NCBI RefSeq assembly: GCF_905171775.1
Contig: NC_053490.1
Location: forward strand, 458,259,643-458,323,642
Direction: 5' to 3'
DNA from: Rana temporaria
Taxonomy: Eukaryota; Chordata; Amphibia; Anura; Ranidae
Length of the DNA: 64,000 bases
Shown here piece by piece: positions 9,368-20,347 of the stretch (its first letter is position 1; each line of letters begins with the position of its first letter). A model generated the notes under the pieces. That model searched no databases. It was not told where the DNA came from and saw only the letters and a list, made by a program, of their open reading frames with translations. The translations under genes and the position numbers were made by a program.

Positions 9368-12193
9368 TTTTTTTTAACAGAAAAGTTTTATTAATAAAAT
9401 AAAGAAACAAAACAAAAGATAAATCAGCAAACTGTGGTACAGCATGGTTTGACATTGTACGGATTGGCACATGCATACATTCAGCATAACAGGTACAGGG
9501 CAACACACCAGAGATAGATCTGAATGGGTCTAAGTTGAATCACTGGGTAGAGTGAGGGTCAGCCAGTCAGGCTGCAGGACGGTGAGTCATGTCCCAATCC
9601 CCCTGAGGAGGGGGGGGGGCAGTGCGCCTCCTCCATACGATGAAAGGAGAAGCACTATGAATTCCCGGAGCAAACAGGAGCATTCTCAAACAGGCAGTGC
9701 CCTAGCTGCCACCCATGTCCCCCACACTTTGTCAAATTTTTGGGGGCACTTGCGGCCCATGTAGGTCAGTTTGTATAGAGGCAGAACGGAGTCCACCAGT
9801 GCAAGCCATTGAGCCACCGTTGGGGGGCTCGCCAGCTTCCACTGTCGTAGCAGTGTTTTCCTAGCGTAGAAGCAGAGAAAGAATATTAGCAAGCCGGCGT
9901 GAGTAGACTGTGTCACGCCCTCTGTGATACCAAGAAGGAGAATCTTGGAGTCCAGTGGCACTCGGAGGCCAGTAGCAGCATTAATTTTTTCCACCACCCC
10001 CTCCCAGTATCCCTGCACGACCGGGCAGTCCCACACAACGTGGTAGAACGTTCCTGTCTCTCTCTGACATTTGGGGCATCGGTCTGACTGGGTACTGAAT
10101 ATCTTGGCAAGGCGCTGGGGGGTGTAATAGGCCCTGTGTAGGAATTTCAATTGGATGAATCTGTCTCTGGCAGATATGGTTGTTGGTATATATTGGACCA
10201 GCGCAGACTCCCAATCCTCTTCCGAGAGGTCGGGAATGTCCGCCTTCCAGACTCTGTGAAGGGGGGAATCCCCCTTTGAGTCGTCGCATGTAAGTCGGAG
10301 GTAGATGGAGGACACTATTCTATCAATTCCACGGGATATAAGGAACCTCTCTATCCCATGTGGCTCAACCGTAGTTGTCCTCGAGAACTGTGCCTGCGCC
10401 GCATGTTTCAATTGCAAATACCTGAACAGCATCCATGAGGGGAGCTCAAACGCTGCGCGTAGCTCCGGGAAGGAGAGCAGCACCCCGGCCGGCATAATAT
10501 GTTGTAGTTTCACTATTCCATATCTGGCCCAGACACTAGGGTCCGGGATGGACCTGAAATGTGAGAGTCTTGGGTTGCCCCACAGCGGGGCGTGAGGCGA
10601 GATGGAGTCAGGGCCCGCGACCGCTGCAGTGACCCTATCCCAGACCTGGATCGTTGTGCGCATCGGGAGAGTAACCTGTGGGGCGGCTCTGGGTCCTCTA
10701 TATACCAGGTTGGTGAGGGTTGAGTAGGAGCCCATGACTGCGGCCTCCAGATTTACTGCTGGGTTGGACCTAGTCTGCTGGAACCACCACCGGACTGTTA
10801 CTAGCACTGCCGCCCAGTAGTATTTTTTGAAGGAGGGCAGGGCCAGACCCCCTGAGGACAGAGGTAGTTGAAGCTTGCGCTGCGCTATTCTGGGAGCTCC
10901 CCCACCCCAGATGAATGAGGAGACTACGCTATCAAGTTTAGTAAAGAAAGAAGCGGGGATAGGGACCGGGGTGTTACGGAATATGTAGAGCAGCTTGGGG
11001 AGGAATACCATTTTTAGCAGGTTCACCCGCCCCACCGGAGTAAGGGGTAGTGTCTTCCAGGCCTGGCATTTTGCAATTAGATTCTGTAGGACCGGGTATA
11101 GGTTGTCATGTAAGTATTGACCTAAATTGTTGTCAATGTCCACTCCAAGATAGCGGAATTTGGAGACCTTACTCAGCGGCGTCAGGTCCGCTGTGGGGGG
11201 GGCAAGGTCGGACAGGCGGAATAGACTGGATTTGCCCCAATTAACACGAATCCCGGAGAACCCGCCGAACCTATCCACAATTTTGAGAGCTGCCACTAGG
11301 GACTGAGAGTCATCACCAAGGTACAAAAGGGTGTCATCCGCGTACAGCGACACCCTTTCGGTCAGTGGTCCCACCTCCAGGCCCCTCACCTCGTGCGTCG
11401 AGCGAAGCATAATAGCCATGGGCTCGATGGCCAAGGCAAAGAGCCCCGGAGACAGTGGGCAGCCCTGCCTCGTCCCCCTGCATAAACGGAATGGGGCCGA
11501 GATATTGCCCCCCGTGCGCACCCTGGCCGTGGGCGACCCATACAGCAATTTGATCCAGGCAATAAATTTAGGACCGAACCCAAACTTAGTCAACACTCGC
11601 CACAGGAAGGCCCACTCAACTGAGTCAAAGGCCTTCTCTGCGTCGAGTGAGGCCACAGCCCCGGTAGTATTCTGCTCGCGGAAAATTGCAATATTGGTGT
11701 GGAGCCTGCGGATATTTATATCCGTGCCCTTCCCTGGCATGAATCCCGTCTGGTCGCCATGCACCAGCGTGAGGATCACTGTGTTCAGCCGATCGGCCAG
11801 GATCTTGGTCAGGATTTTGGCATCCACATTGAGCAGAGATATGGGCCGATAGGATGAACACAGTTCCGGGTCCTTCCCGGGTTTAGGTATGACAACGATC
11901 ACCGCCTCCATCATGGAGGCCGGAAGGCTGAGTCGCTCCAGTGCTGCGGTGAGCGCGGAGTAGAAGTAGGGGCCCGTCACCTCCAGGTTAGACTTGTAGA
12001 ACTCCGTGGGGAGTCCATCGGGACCAGGGGTTTTACCTGCCTGTAGAGACTTGATAGCTCCCTGGACCTCCTGCAGCGTAATGGGGGCTTCGAGCGTCCG
12101 ACTGGCCGTCGAGGTCAGGGAGGGAAAGTCCAGGGAGAGCAGGAATGTGTCCAGCTCATCCAGGGTGTATGACGCCCTGGACGAGTAGAGGTC
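9368..12193 (-). mobile_element. 5'-truncated L1-clade LINE insertion
   Basis: Minus-strand element whose 3' poly-A reads as the T-run ending at 9375. A 15-bp duplication flanks it. The 5' end is cut inside ORF2, just before the reverse transcriptase domain, as happens in incomplete target-primed reverse transcription. The 3' UTR is about 310 bases (9376-9685). The protein differs clearly from the full-length L1 at 56658-62539 (YADD against FADD active site), so two L1 lineages are present. Confidence 0.92.
9686..12193 (-). CDS. L1 ORF2 fragment: reverse transcriptase and C-terminal domain
   Basis: The frame is open from the truncation point at 12193 to the stop at 9686, about 835 codons. 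No true start exists; the N-terminal endonuclease is missing. Visible reverse transcriptase blocks, in order: GKTPGPDGLPTEFYK near the 5' end, YRPISLLNVDAK, DQTGFMPGK, SLDAEKAFDSVEW with the first catalytic aspartate, GTRQGCPLSPGLF, and the active-site box SLYADDTLLY. The C-terminal segment carries a CPKCQ..H..C zinc-knuckle-like motif (about 10030-10085) typical of L1 ORF2. The protein would copy RNA into DNA during target-primed insertion, but without the endonuclease and ORF1 it is not autonomous. The absence of any stop codon suggests a fairly young insertion. Confidence 0.9.
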   Translation of the reverse strand, partial: DLYSSRASYTLDELDTFLLSLDFPSLTSTASRTLEAPITLQEVQGAIKSLQAGKTPGPDGLPTEFYKSNLEVTGPYFYSALTAALERLSLPASMMEAVIVVIPKPGKDPELCSSYRPISLLNVDAKILTKILADRLNTVILTLVHGDQTGFMPGKGTDINIRRLHTNIAIFREQNTTGAVASLDAEKAFDSVEWAFLWRVLTKFGFGPKFIAWIKLLYGSPTARVRTGGNISAPFRLCRGTRQGCPLSPGLFALAIEPMAIMLRSTHEVRGLEVGPLTERVSLYADDTLLYLGDDSQSLVAALKIVDRFGGFSGIRVNWGKSSLFRLSDLAPPTADLTPLSKVSKFRYLGVDIDNNLGQYLHDNLYPVLQNLIAKCQAWKTLPLTPVGRVNLLKMVFLPKLLYIFRNTPVPIPASFFTKLDSVVSSFIWGGGAPRIAQRKLQLPLSSGGLALPSFKKYYWAAVLVTVRWWFQQTRSNPAVNLEAAVMGSYSTLTNLVYRGPRAAPQVTLPMRTTIQVWDRVTAAVAGPDSISPHAPLWGNPRLSHFRSIPDPSVWARYGIVKLQHIMPAGVLLSFPELRAAFELPSWMLFRYLQLKHAAQAQFSRTTTVEPHGIERFLISRGIDRIVSSIYLRLTCDDSKGDSPLHRVWKADIPDLSEEDWESALVQYIPTTISARDRFIQLKFLHRAYYTPQRLAKIFSTQSDRCPKCQRETGTFYHVVWDCPVVQGYWEGVVEKINAATGLRVPLDSKILLLGITEGVTQSTHAGLLIFFLCFYARKTLLRQWKLASPPTVAQWLALVDSVLPLYKLTYMGRKCPQKFDKVWGTWVAARALPV

Positions 12194-12208
12194 GGGTTAA
12201 ACACTTTT

Positions 12209-12998
12209 AGAACAACACAACAAAAATGAGCCATAAATATTTTTTGCTTTCATGGCCTTCTTTTTTTTTTTTTTTTTTTTTCGTAATATTTCCCTATTAA
12301 AAAAAAAAAAATGTGTTGAAGAGCCTGTGCGTTGAAAGTAGTACAGCAAAGCCATGTTGGTGAGTTGTATATGTCCTAGCTTTTAATAGTACAGGTGTTG
12401 CCTGACCTTTTTATAAAGCTGGTGCTCTAGGGGTGCATCATGACCGATTGAACGTTAGGAAGTTCTAGTTCAGTGATTCAGTTCATTAAAGCGGTTATAA
12501 AGGCCATACTTATTTGACCTTAAAGTGATTGTAAAGGCAATTTTTTTTCTAATCGGTTAATCCTTACCTGCTCTGTGCAATGGTTTTGCACAGAGCAGCC
12601 CTGATCCTCCTTTTTGGGTCTACCCGTTGGCGTTTCTGATTCCTCTTTTCCGTGGGCCACTATAGGAAGCCACTTCCTATGGTGGCACACCTGCACGTTC
12701 AATTCTGAGCCATGCTGCCAGCATCTACACAGACAGTGAGCCCCCCCCCCATTCCTGTGGTGGAACACAAAGAAAAGGAGATGCCAAGAGCCCTGGCAGG
12801 GGACCCCAGAAAAGGAGGTTATGGGATGCTATGTATAAACCTTTACAGTAGGTAAGTATAATATGTATGCATGTTGGTTTTTTTTTACTTTTTTTTTTTA
12901 GTTTTTACTTTTCAACCAACTTTAAATTGTACCATACACAAAACCCAGATGTTCTATATATGCTATATAGACAAACATTTGTGGGCACCCATCGCCCC
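12209..12998. other. Intron with T-runs and a TTAA-type MITE
   Basis: T-run at about 12260-12283. From about 12523 (ttaaagtgattgtaaaggc) to about 12850 (aacctttacagtaggtaag) is a MITE resembling the block at 5440-5910. No coding region. Confidence 0.45.
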
Positions 12999-13001
12999 TA
13001 A

Positions 13002-13939
13002 GGGCCAGTTCACACCACATGCAGTTCTGTACAGTTTCTTGTGCATTTTTTCCCGCACTAAAAATGCATGCACAGGGCCAGATCCACAGAGCAAGTACGC
13101 CGGCGTATCTACTGATACGCCGGCGTACTTTCAAATTTCCCGCGTCGTATCTTTAGTTTGAATCCTCAAACCAAGATACAACGGCATTTGGGTAAGATCC
13201 GACAGGCGTACGGCTTCGGATCTTAGATGCAATACTTTGGCGCCCGCTGGGTGGAGTTTGCGTCGTTTTCCGCGTCAGGTATGCAAATTAGCGATTTACG
13301 ACGATCCACGAACGTACGCGCGGCCGTCGCATTTTCTAATGTCGTCTGTAGTCGGCTTTTTCCGGTGTATAGTTAAAGCTGGTATTTTGCGGCGTATAGA
13401 TAGACTTGCCATGTTAAGTATTGCAGTCGTTCCCGCGTCGAAATTTGAAATTTCTTTTTTTGCGCAAGTCGTCCGTGAATAGGGATGGACGTAACTCACG
13501 TCTAAGTTCAAAAAATTACGTTGTTGCGACGTCATTTCGCGCAAAGCACGGCGGGAAATTTCTGGACGACGCATGCGCAGTTCATTCGGTGCGGGGACGC
13601 GCTTCATTTAAATGAAACCCGCCCCCTGATCGCCGATTTGAATTCCGCCGCCAGAAATACACTACGCCGCCGTAACTTGCGGCGCGAAATCGTTGAGGAT
13701 TCAAAATTCCGCCAGGGAAGGTACGGCGGCGTAGCGTATCTCTGATGCACTGCGCGGATCCAATTCTCTCTGAATCTGGCCCACAGTGTTTTCCACGTAT
13801 TCAAATGGCTCTTGTTGGCTCTAGTTCTCACCTGCATGGTGTAAACTAGAGCCAACTAGAGCCATTGGAATACATGGAAAACACTGTGCATGCATTTTGT
13901 GCTGACCTGAACGGAACTGCGTCTGGTGTGAACTGGCCC
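13002..13939. mobile_element. PIF/Harbinger-like MITE, outer element
   Basis: Termini gggccagttcacaccaca and, on the minus strand, gggccagttcacaccaga are inverted repeats. Both are flanked by TAA (12999-13001, 13940-13942), a TWA target typical of PIF/Harbinger. It is split by a second element at 13075-13782. Confidence 0.75.
13075..13782. mobile_element. CpG-rich nested MITE (Harbinger-like)
   Basis: Starts gggccagatccacagag and ends ctctgaatctggccc, with ACA on both sides (13072-13074, 13783-13785). Rich in CG steps, with palindromes such as gtacgccggcgtatc. Related CG-rich sequence appears in 44488-45532 (acgcgcggccg word, gcatgcgcag motif). No coding frame worth reporting. Confidence 0.7.
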
Positions 13940-13944
13940 TAAAT

Positions 13945-14215
13945 GAACTTGTTGGACATGCTTTCCAAAACTATGGGCATTAATATGGAGATACTATAAC
14001 AGGCTCTACTCTTTTCGGAAAGCTTTCTAGGAGATTTTGGCATATGTCTGTGGGAATAACAGCCTATCTGCCAAAAGAGCATTGTTTATCATGTATGGAT
14101 GTTGGATGAGAAGACTTGGTTGGCAATCGGTGTTCCACTTTAAAGGGTGTTAAGTAGGGTTGAGATCAGGGCTCTGTGCAGGCCACGCAAATTCCTCAAC
14201 AAACTTGTTTGGAGG
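13945..14215 (-). pseudogene. Tc1/mariner transposase 3'-end relic
   Basis: Read on the minus strand, the segment opens with FVEEFAWPAQSPDLNPT followed by a stop. This matches the Tc1 transposase signature around AQSPDLNPIEHLW that precedes the last catalytic acidic residue. It then decays through stops and frameshifts towards the 3' end. No terminal repeats or TA target are visible. A second relic of the same region lies at 35325-35660. Confidence 0.7.
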
Positions 14216-15374
14216 GGTGTCTAGCTACTTTTGTGTAAATAATGGGTTTGTTTTGTGTTTGGTCATGATGTATTTAAACGCCTGTATCTAATAGAATTGT
14301 TGGCCTTTCTTAGGATGATCTGTATAGCAAAGCACAAGGAGGGCCCAAACCGAGGTTCGAACTGCTTCATTTTTTACCTCACGTGCCTGCCAGTTCTGCT
14401 GTTCTACTTCTTTTGATGGTTCCACACAAACTGTTCCTCTACAATTTGTATACAAATCATGACTGGTATCAAAACTTTTTTGGGTGTGCTACAAAAATTT
14501 AATAAGTTTTGAACTTCAAAAAATCGTTATTTAAATTGCATTAAAAACAGAGAATTTCTTTTTAATTCTGATACGAAGTTGAAAGCCAATAAAAATACCC
14601 TGGGTGATTTTGTATGATCAGAATATGAAATATATCGAATTGTATCAGTAATTTATGACCTCTGGTGACCACATAAACACACGGTTTTTATTTTTTGGCA
14701 TTGTCTAGGGCAGGCTTCTTTATGTGACATTTTACTTCAAATAACATGGCAAAGTTCTCCTTGAAAATCTGAGTCACGGGATGTCCTGGGATATGTCTGT
14801 GTGTTTTGTGGGACTTTTTCACCTGTGTTAACAGGTCCCAAAGCTTATCTTGCATTACTCCATATATCATGTGTTATCCTTTTTTCCATTTAAGCTTTTA
14901 GAGGAAATCCCAGTTTCCTTGTAAAAGTCCAATCAAATCTTTAGTCATTAATTGTATCCTTTTGTTTTTGTTTTTTTTATTGTTTCTTCTGTAAGTGGCT
15001 TTTCCTACATCCTAAATACTTTTGATGCTCCAGCAGTATTTACTGTCAAAGTTCATCCCGGTAGGGTGGGAATGAGTCTGGGAAAACCAGCAGGCAGCTA
15101 AATCAGGATGGGATGATAACACCGAGTTTTCTCCAGGATAATTGGTAACTGAAAGGAGACTGTCTACAAGCAAAATTTGTGTACATTTTGAGGTGTTACA
15201 CTTTTAGAAATGTGGTACTTATGGATGCAGAAAGAGGGGAGCCATATTGGGGGCTTACCCGTAATATGAGTTTTTTAGTCTTCAGAAGAAAAAAAAACTT
15301 GACATTGTAGCAATAAAAACTCCAGAAATGCTGACAGAAAATTCTTCAAGTCAAAGTAGCCACTATATATTCCG
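14216..15374. other. Intron, nothing recognised
   Basis: AT-rich, single-copy looking. No element ends, no RNA gene, no exon with paired splice sites. Confidence 0.4.
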
Positions 15375-15610
15375 GACTGGTTGAGGGCTGGATGTGGCCC
15401 TTTGCTTGCCTGTGTCTGGCCGTTGAGGCACTATTCCTCTTGCTGACACCAACGATTAAGCACCATTGCTTTCACCGACACCAAAAGTGGGTCACTATTC
15501 TTTCCAGTGATACCAATGATGGGGCATCATTCCTCCCATGGACACAGCAATGGGGTACTACTCTTCCCACTGACACCAGTGATGGTGGACCGTTCCTGCC
15601 ACTAAAGGCC
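15375..15610. repeat. Truncated copy of a hAT-associated minisatellite
   Basis: Degenerate repeats of the type ctattcctcccactgacacc / aatgatggggca. The same repeat fills the hAT elements at 24179-24539 and 54111-54643. The left side keeps tggatgtggccctttgcttg as in those elements. Both ends are missing. Confidence 0.65.
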
Positions 15611-16260
15611 AATTCACCGGCCAGGCTTGCCACCTCGGAGTGCTTCAGGGGATGTGGCCAGGTGGGATCCACCTATCATATATGATGGACATGCCCTAAG
15701 GTCAGACGATTTTGGATCGGGTGTACAATTTTATCTACACCCTTACCCAGATTAACCTGATTAAATCCACAAAACACGCACTCCTGGTTGGCAGGGTAGT
15801 TGAAGCATCCAGGCTCAAAAGACGGCTCCTTACATTTTATTCATATCAGCGAAAATGACTATAGCCAGAAATTTGAGATCTGCTGCACTGCCATTTGACC
15901 AACTTAAACATAAAATGTCTTGGCTCATGTTAGATGAACGATTAACAGCAATTGTACAAGATATGAAGTTGTTCCACAAAGTTTGGGACCCAAGGATCAG
16001 AAATCTGGCAAATGATCCCAGGACGATCACAAATTGGATGCATTTCTGAGGGTTGATATACTGAATACGGAGCCCGAGTCCCCCCCCACACTTTTCCCTT
16101 CCCCTCTGTAGTATTTCTCTTCTTTGTTCCACCTCACCCCCCCCCCCCCCCCTTTATTTTTTTCTGTGATTTACCCTGGTCGCTTTGTATTTATATTTTT
16201 ATGAGCTTGTGTAGTTTCTGCCTCCATTCTGTAATGAACATCAAACATGTAGAAATGGTT
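15611..16260 (+). pseudogene. Decayed L1 ORF2 C-terminus and 3' UTR
   Basis: Bases from about 15630 translate to ECFRGCGQVGSTYHI, a stop in place of a tryptophan, then WTCPKVRRFW. This is the C-terminal CX3C..H..C knuckle seen in the intact ORF2 near residues 1131-1148. After a frameshift the last 64 codons (15855-16049) are open and end at the expected ORF2 terminus (ITNWMHF, stop). The C-rich 3' UTR follows. There is no poly-A or target duplication, and a hAT minisatellite scrap abuts the 5' side. It is a dead sense-oriented L1 copy. Confidence 0.8.
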
Positions 16261-16983
16261 CTCTAATCTAAGGGCCATTTGCGCCTTGGAGAAAATGCGT
16301 ATAGTGTGTATGTATTAATGAGTATATTTGGTGTTTTGTTTAGTTACTTCCTTGTAGAAAAAATAGAATAACATTTTAGTTTTTTGATGATTCATTATGT
16401 TGCCCCAGGCAAGCAGTTTACCTGAAGACATTGACCTATTTATTTGTTTGTGAAATTGCAAAATATAGAGAAGGGGTAGAATTCTCTTCAGGAAAAGAAA
16501 AAAACATATTCAGCTGTGAAAATCACGTCTACATACAAAATATTTTAGTCTATTTTAAGTGTCCTCTGGATTTCCCAAAAAAGATTAATCACTTCCTTGT
16601 CCAAATTTGTAGAAGTGCAAACCATTGCTAAACTAGTCAAATAGCCAGTATCTGTCCAACATGTTGTGACTCCATAGTGGTGACTGGTTATCTCGCTGCA
16701 AGTTGGTGCAATCTCGCCTAAATGCTGCTAGAAGCCTAGGTGTACATTGACGCACAGGCTTTTATGGAGGAGTTAAGTTTAGGAGCTTTTGGGGGAAAAA
16801 ACTGCCAAAAGCTCCTAAACTCAGGTTTCATGTACACCAGCAGTTCCTAAACGTAAGCTTGTTCAATTAAAGGGGTTGTAAAGTCTCATGGTTTTTCACC
16901 TTCAAGTGGATGTAAACCCTCTCCTATACCCAGTGAAGTGAACAGCCTCAGATGATACACAGAGATGAAAGCAATCTCCCTAC
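16261..16983. other. Intron with a small inverted repeat
   Basis: About 16736-16850 has gtttaggagcttttggg and its complement ccaaaagctcctaaac. The words also occur around 38040-38180, so this is a repeat fragment. The rest is unclassified. Confidence 0.4.
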
Positions 16984-17472
16984 TTAAAGCGGGAGTTCAC
17001 CCGAATTTTTTTTTTTTTTTAACATTAGATTGAGGCTCATTTTGTCAAGGAGAATCGGGTATTTTTTTTTTAAATCGAAGCAGTACTTACCGTTTTAGAG
17101 AGCGATCTTTTCCGCCGCTTCCGGGTATGGTTTTCGGGACTGGGCGTTCCTATTTGATTGACAGGCTTCCGACGGTCGCATACATCGCGTCACAAGTAGC
17201 CGAAAGAAGGTCGGTGCGGCTCTATACGGCACCTGCGCACCGACGTTCGGCTACTTTTGGAAAATTGTGACGCGATGTATGCGACCGTCGGAAGCCTGTC
17301 AATCAAATAGGAACGCCCAGTCCCGCAGCCCATAACCGGAAGCGGCGGAGAAGATCTATCTCTAAAACGGTAAGTACTGCTTCGATTTTAAAAAAACTAC
17401 CCGATTCCCCTTGACAAAATGAGCCTCAATCTAATGTTAAAAATTACGTTTTCGGGTGAACCTCCACTTTAA
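16984..17472. mobile_element. Palindromic (foldback) TTAA MITE
   Basis: TTAA at both ends. The left half (to about 17225) is repeated in reverse complement as the right half (about 17240-17472), including attgaggctcattttgtcaa, agcagtacttaccg and gattgacaggcttccgacgg. The transcript could fold into a hairpin of more than 200 bp. Termini agcgggagttcaccc and agtggaggttcaccc link it to the T2/Kolobok-like group. Confidence 0.85.
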
Positions 17473-17703
17473 GTTTTTTTGTGTATATCTGCTGTCTTCA
17501 GCTTGCTATATTCGTTGGCAAGTGAACATCGTTTTAGAAAATTTCTCTTCCTGTTCAGCACTGGGTGTGAAGTCTTAGCATACACTGTGTGATAGCTTAT
17601 TGGCCAAAAGACAACACCCCCCTCCACATAGGCAGAAGAATGAAGGAATGTGCTGTGAATAGACCAGCTCTCTGCTAATCTACAGATAGGATAGCCAAAC
17701 ATT

Positions 17704-17873
17704 TTGACCTTATTATTATTTGTATTTATTTTTTTAGAATTTTTATTATACAGGATGTATATAGCACCGACAGTTTACGCAGCACTTTACAACAGGCGGG
17801 TAGACCTTACAATACAGTTTACTACTGTAGGAATCAGAAAGCCGTGCTCCTTAGAGTTTACAATCTAAGATTA
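17704..17873 (-). mobile_element. 3' end of a non-L1 LINE (CR1/L2-type), reverse orientation
   Basis: On the minus strand it reads gagcacggctttc.. ttgtaaagtgctgcgtaaac.. gctatatacatcctgtata.. and an AT-rich trinucleotide tail. The same 3' end occurs on the + strand at 46075-46212. The CR1/L2 assignment is from memory of similar vertebrate tails. Confidence 0.55.
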
Positions 17874-18265
17874 AGGGCCCTTTCGCACGGGGCGCATCAA
17901 TAATGATCCGCCTCCGTGTGTTCGTAAGCTCAGCGGGGATCGCTCTGTATATCCCCGCTGAGCCGTCAGCTGACAGGGCGGTCCCCGCACACTGTGCAGG
18001 GACCGCCCTGTCTTTTCTCCGCTCTCCGCTATGGGGGGATCGGATGAACACGGACCGTGTGTCTGTGTTCATCCGATCCGCAGACGGAAGAAAAAAATAG
18101 GACATTCTTCCGTCTGCTAAATCGGATGTTTGCGGAGGCTGGTGATTACGGGGTGTCAGCGGATGTTTATCCGCTGACACCCGCAATCACATATGGACAA
18201 ATGTATGTCCCTTTTTCATCCGCAAACGGATGGATGAAAAAACGGACATACGGTCCGCATGTCCT
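17874..18265. mobile_element. MITE with agggcccttt-type termini, copy 1
   Basis: Starts agggccctttcgcacggg, flanked by TA on both sides (..attaaggg / ccttaggc). The interior has palindromes such as ggatgaacacggaccg and its mirror, gacagggcggtcccc with its complement. It is related to 51101-51471 by shared blocks (gaccgccctgtc, cagcggggatcgc). Confidence 0.65.
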
Positions 18266-18737
18266 TAGGCATTTTCCTTTTTCTTTTTTTTTTTTTTTTT
18301 TTCACCACCATATATTCGTATAAAATCGAATACTACTTCAGCTGGTATATTCAGTGGCCTTTTCTTCATAAAATGTGCAATCACTGCCTGATAACACATT
18401 TTTCCATTTTTCGCAAGTTGCCGGCTTACATGATAAGCCTTAATCCTTCCCATGCTGAAATGGACTTTGCTGCTTCTACTACTTATGTATAGCAAAAAAG
18501 ATTTATTGTTTTGTAAAAGGAAGATATCAGTGCCGTCTCACTGTTATCTTTGTTTAGCTTTTATATGACCTGTATTAGCTGGGAACAGCCTTTTTATTGA
18601 TGGCGTGTAAAAGGTACTTTTTGACTTGAAATAATAACTGACTTATGCCTTTTTGATCAATGTGAATTTAAAGCCGAACTCCAGGATAAGCAAATATTGT
18701 CTGAATGCAAAGGGTCAAGTGAGTCTTGCCTGAATTG
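18266..18737. other. Intron, T-run and unclassified sequence
   Basis: T-run at about 18280-18302. No element ends or coding region. Confidence 0.4.
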
Positions 18738-19453
18738 TTAAAGCGGAGTTCCACCCAAAAGTGGAATTCCGCTTAATCCACTCCTTGCCCCCTTATATGC
18801 CACATTTGGCATGTTATTTTTTTTGGGGGGGGAGTGGGGGCTTCAGGAGGAGTGGGACTTCCTGTCCCACTTCCTCCTTCCGCCCAGGGACCCCTTAGGC
18901 CAGGGCTCAAAATTTCAAGTCTTGAGCCACTAGCCAGGCCTCAAGGGTTACTAGCCACTAGTTGTCCCACCCAACCCCTACCCCACCCCTAATTCTCCCG
19001 CTAATCACGCCCTCATAAATTCTCTTGTAAAATGTTTTATGCACAATTAAGTTGCAAAAATAAATATTAACAACAACTTTATCAGTTCCCCTCAGCACAT
19101 CCTCACCTGTGCCCACCATTGTGGACTCGCCGTCCCCACCATTGCGGACTCGCCGTTCCCACCATTGCGGTCAGTGAGGACCCCCTGAGTGGATTTTCCG
19201 ATGAATGGGACCCTTGTGTGTGTTTATGGTGGGTAATGATGAGGCCAAGCCTAAGGAGATTAGACAAATCCTTCCCAGACTAAACAAAGTGCAGCTTTCC
19301 TGCAGAACTCTCCCTCCACTTCCCATGTATTGGGTCAGACTCCGGGGGGCGCTCCTCTCTGAGTCCTGAGTGTCAGAGACACAACCTGCTCTGCATCTGA
19401 CAGTCTGACTATTCATGCCGGCTGATCCGTCTTGGAGGAGGAGATTAGAGGGA

Positions 19454-19697
19454 GAGGAGGGTGACACTGGAAGAGGAGGGTGACACTGGGAGAGGAGGGT
19501 GACACTGGGAGAGGAGGGTGACACTGGGAGAGGAGGGTGACACTGGGAGAGGAGGGTGACACTGGGAGAGGAGGGTGACACTGGGAGAGGAGGGTGACAC
19601 TGGGAGAGGAGGGTGACACTGGGAGAGGAGGGTGACACTGGGAGAGGAGGGTGACACTGGGAGAGGAGGGTGACACTGGGAGAGGAGGGTGACACTG
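19454..19697. repeat. 19-bp minisatellite, 13 copies
   Basis: Unit gtgacactgggagaggagg. The word gtgacactg occurs 13 times at exact 19-base spacing from 19461 to 19689; only the first copy differs (ggaag for gggag). High uniformity implies recent expansion or homogenisation. Confidence 0.97.
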
Positions 19698-19801
19698 CTC
19701 TGCAGGGAGGAGACCTACAGCTATACACACGGGGGACTACAAGTACCAGGGGGGCTGCTGATTGGTGGCTGCACTTCTATTGTATTTCTCTGATATTCTG
19801 A

Positions 19802-20103
19802 TCGCCCTGATGGCAGAGAGCATAAAGAAAGAAGAGAGCTGTAGGATCGCAGAGAGGTAAAGCCCGCTGTTACAACTTGCATTGAAATTTCCTCAGCTCT
19901 GCCGACAGCCCCGCCTCCTCCTGACCCCGCGCCTGTGATAGACGCATCTCAGCATTGGACTTACATTCTGTCTATCACAGGCGCGGGGTCAGGAGGAGGC
20001 GGGGCTGTCGGCAGAGCAGAGGAAATTTCAATGCAAGTTGTAACAACGGGCTTTACCGCTCAGCGATCCTACAGCTCTCCTCTTTCTTTATGCCATCGGG
20101 GCG
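19802..20103. repeat. Long inverted repeat inside the hAT element
   Basis: Arms 19802-19943 and 19970-20103 are reverse complements with few mismatches. Shared blocks include ttgcattgaaatttcctc, gacagccccgcctcctcctg and cgcgcctgtgatagac. The loop is 26 bases. Confidence 0.92.
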
Positions 20104-20347
20104 AACACTGCGAGAACGGCTCGCGATTAACCCGGATCGCCAGCGGTGCTCGCCCCCACTCCCAGGCAGCCAGCTCCTCGCCAGACCTAATTTTTCACTC
20201 GCAAAATGCGAGTAGGCGAGTGGAAAATTTGAGGTCTGCCTTAGGCGATACGTCATATAGCCTACAGCGGCCCCTCCCTGTAAGCGAAACGTTTTGTAGC
20301 TGCTGACTTTTAATAAACATAAAAAAAGCCTGGAACTCCCCTTTTAA

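Larger units (their letters stand above)
18901..20238. mobile_element. hAT-type non-autonomous element with minisatellite and hairpin
   Basis: Starts cagggctcaaaatttc and ends aaaatttgaggtctg. It is flanked by an exact 8-mer, ccttaggc (18893-18900, 20239-20246). Inside are a 13-copy 19-bp minisatellite and a long inverted repeat with a 26-base loop. There is no transposase frame; proline/serine-rich open frames across it come from the minisatellite. The hAT assignment rests on the target size and the terminal pair. Confidence 0.85.
18738..20347. mobile_element. TTAA MITE family A, split by a hAT element
   Basis: Left end ttaaagcggagttccaccc, right end complementary to ttaaaaggggagttccagg, each with TTAA. 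Removing the hAT at 18901-20238 and one target copy rejoins a normal family A sequence (tgccacatttggcatg.. ctgctgacttttaata). Other copies: 24680-25096, 26048-27379, 55760-56174. Confidence 0.75.

Noticed and set aside
17874..18265. Palindromes considered as a terminator or RNA gene
   Set aside because: The same palindromes recur at 51101-51471 with transposon-like termini, so a MITE explains them.
19454..19697. Regularly spaced repeats considered as a CRISPR array
   Set aside because: Units are contiguous tandem copies without unique spacers, in a eukaryotic intron.
19171..19730. Proline/serine-rich open frames on the minus strand
   Set aside because: Product of the 13-copy 19-bp minisatellite inside a hAT element; three frames are equally open.
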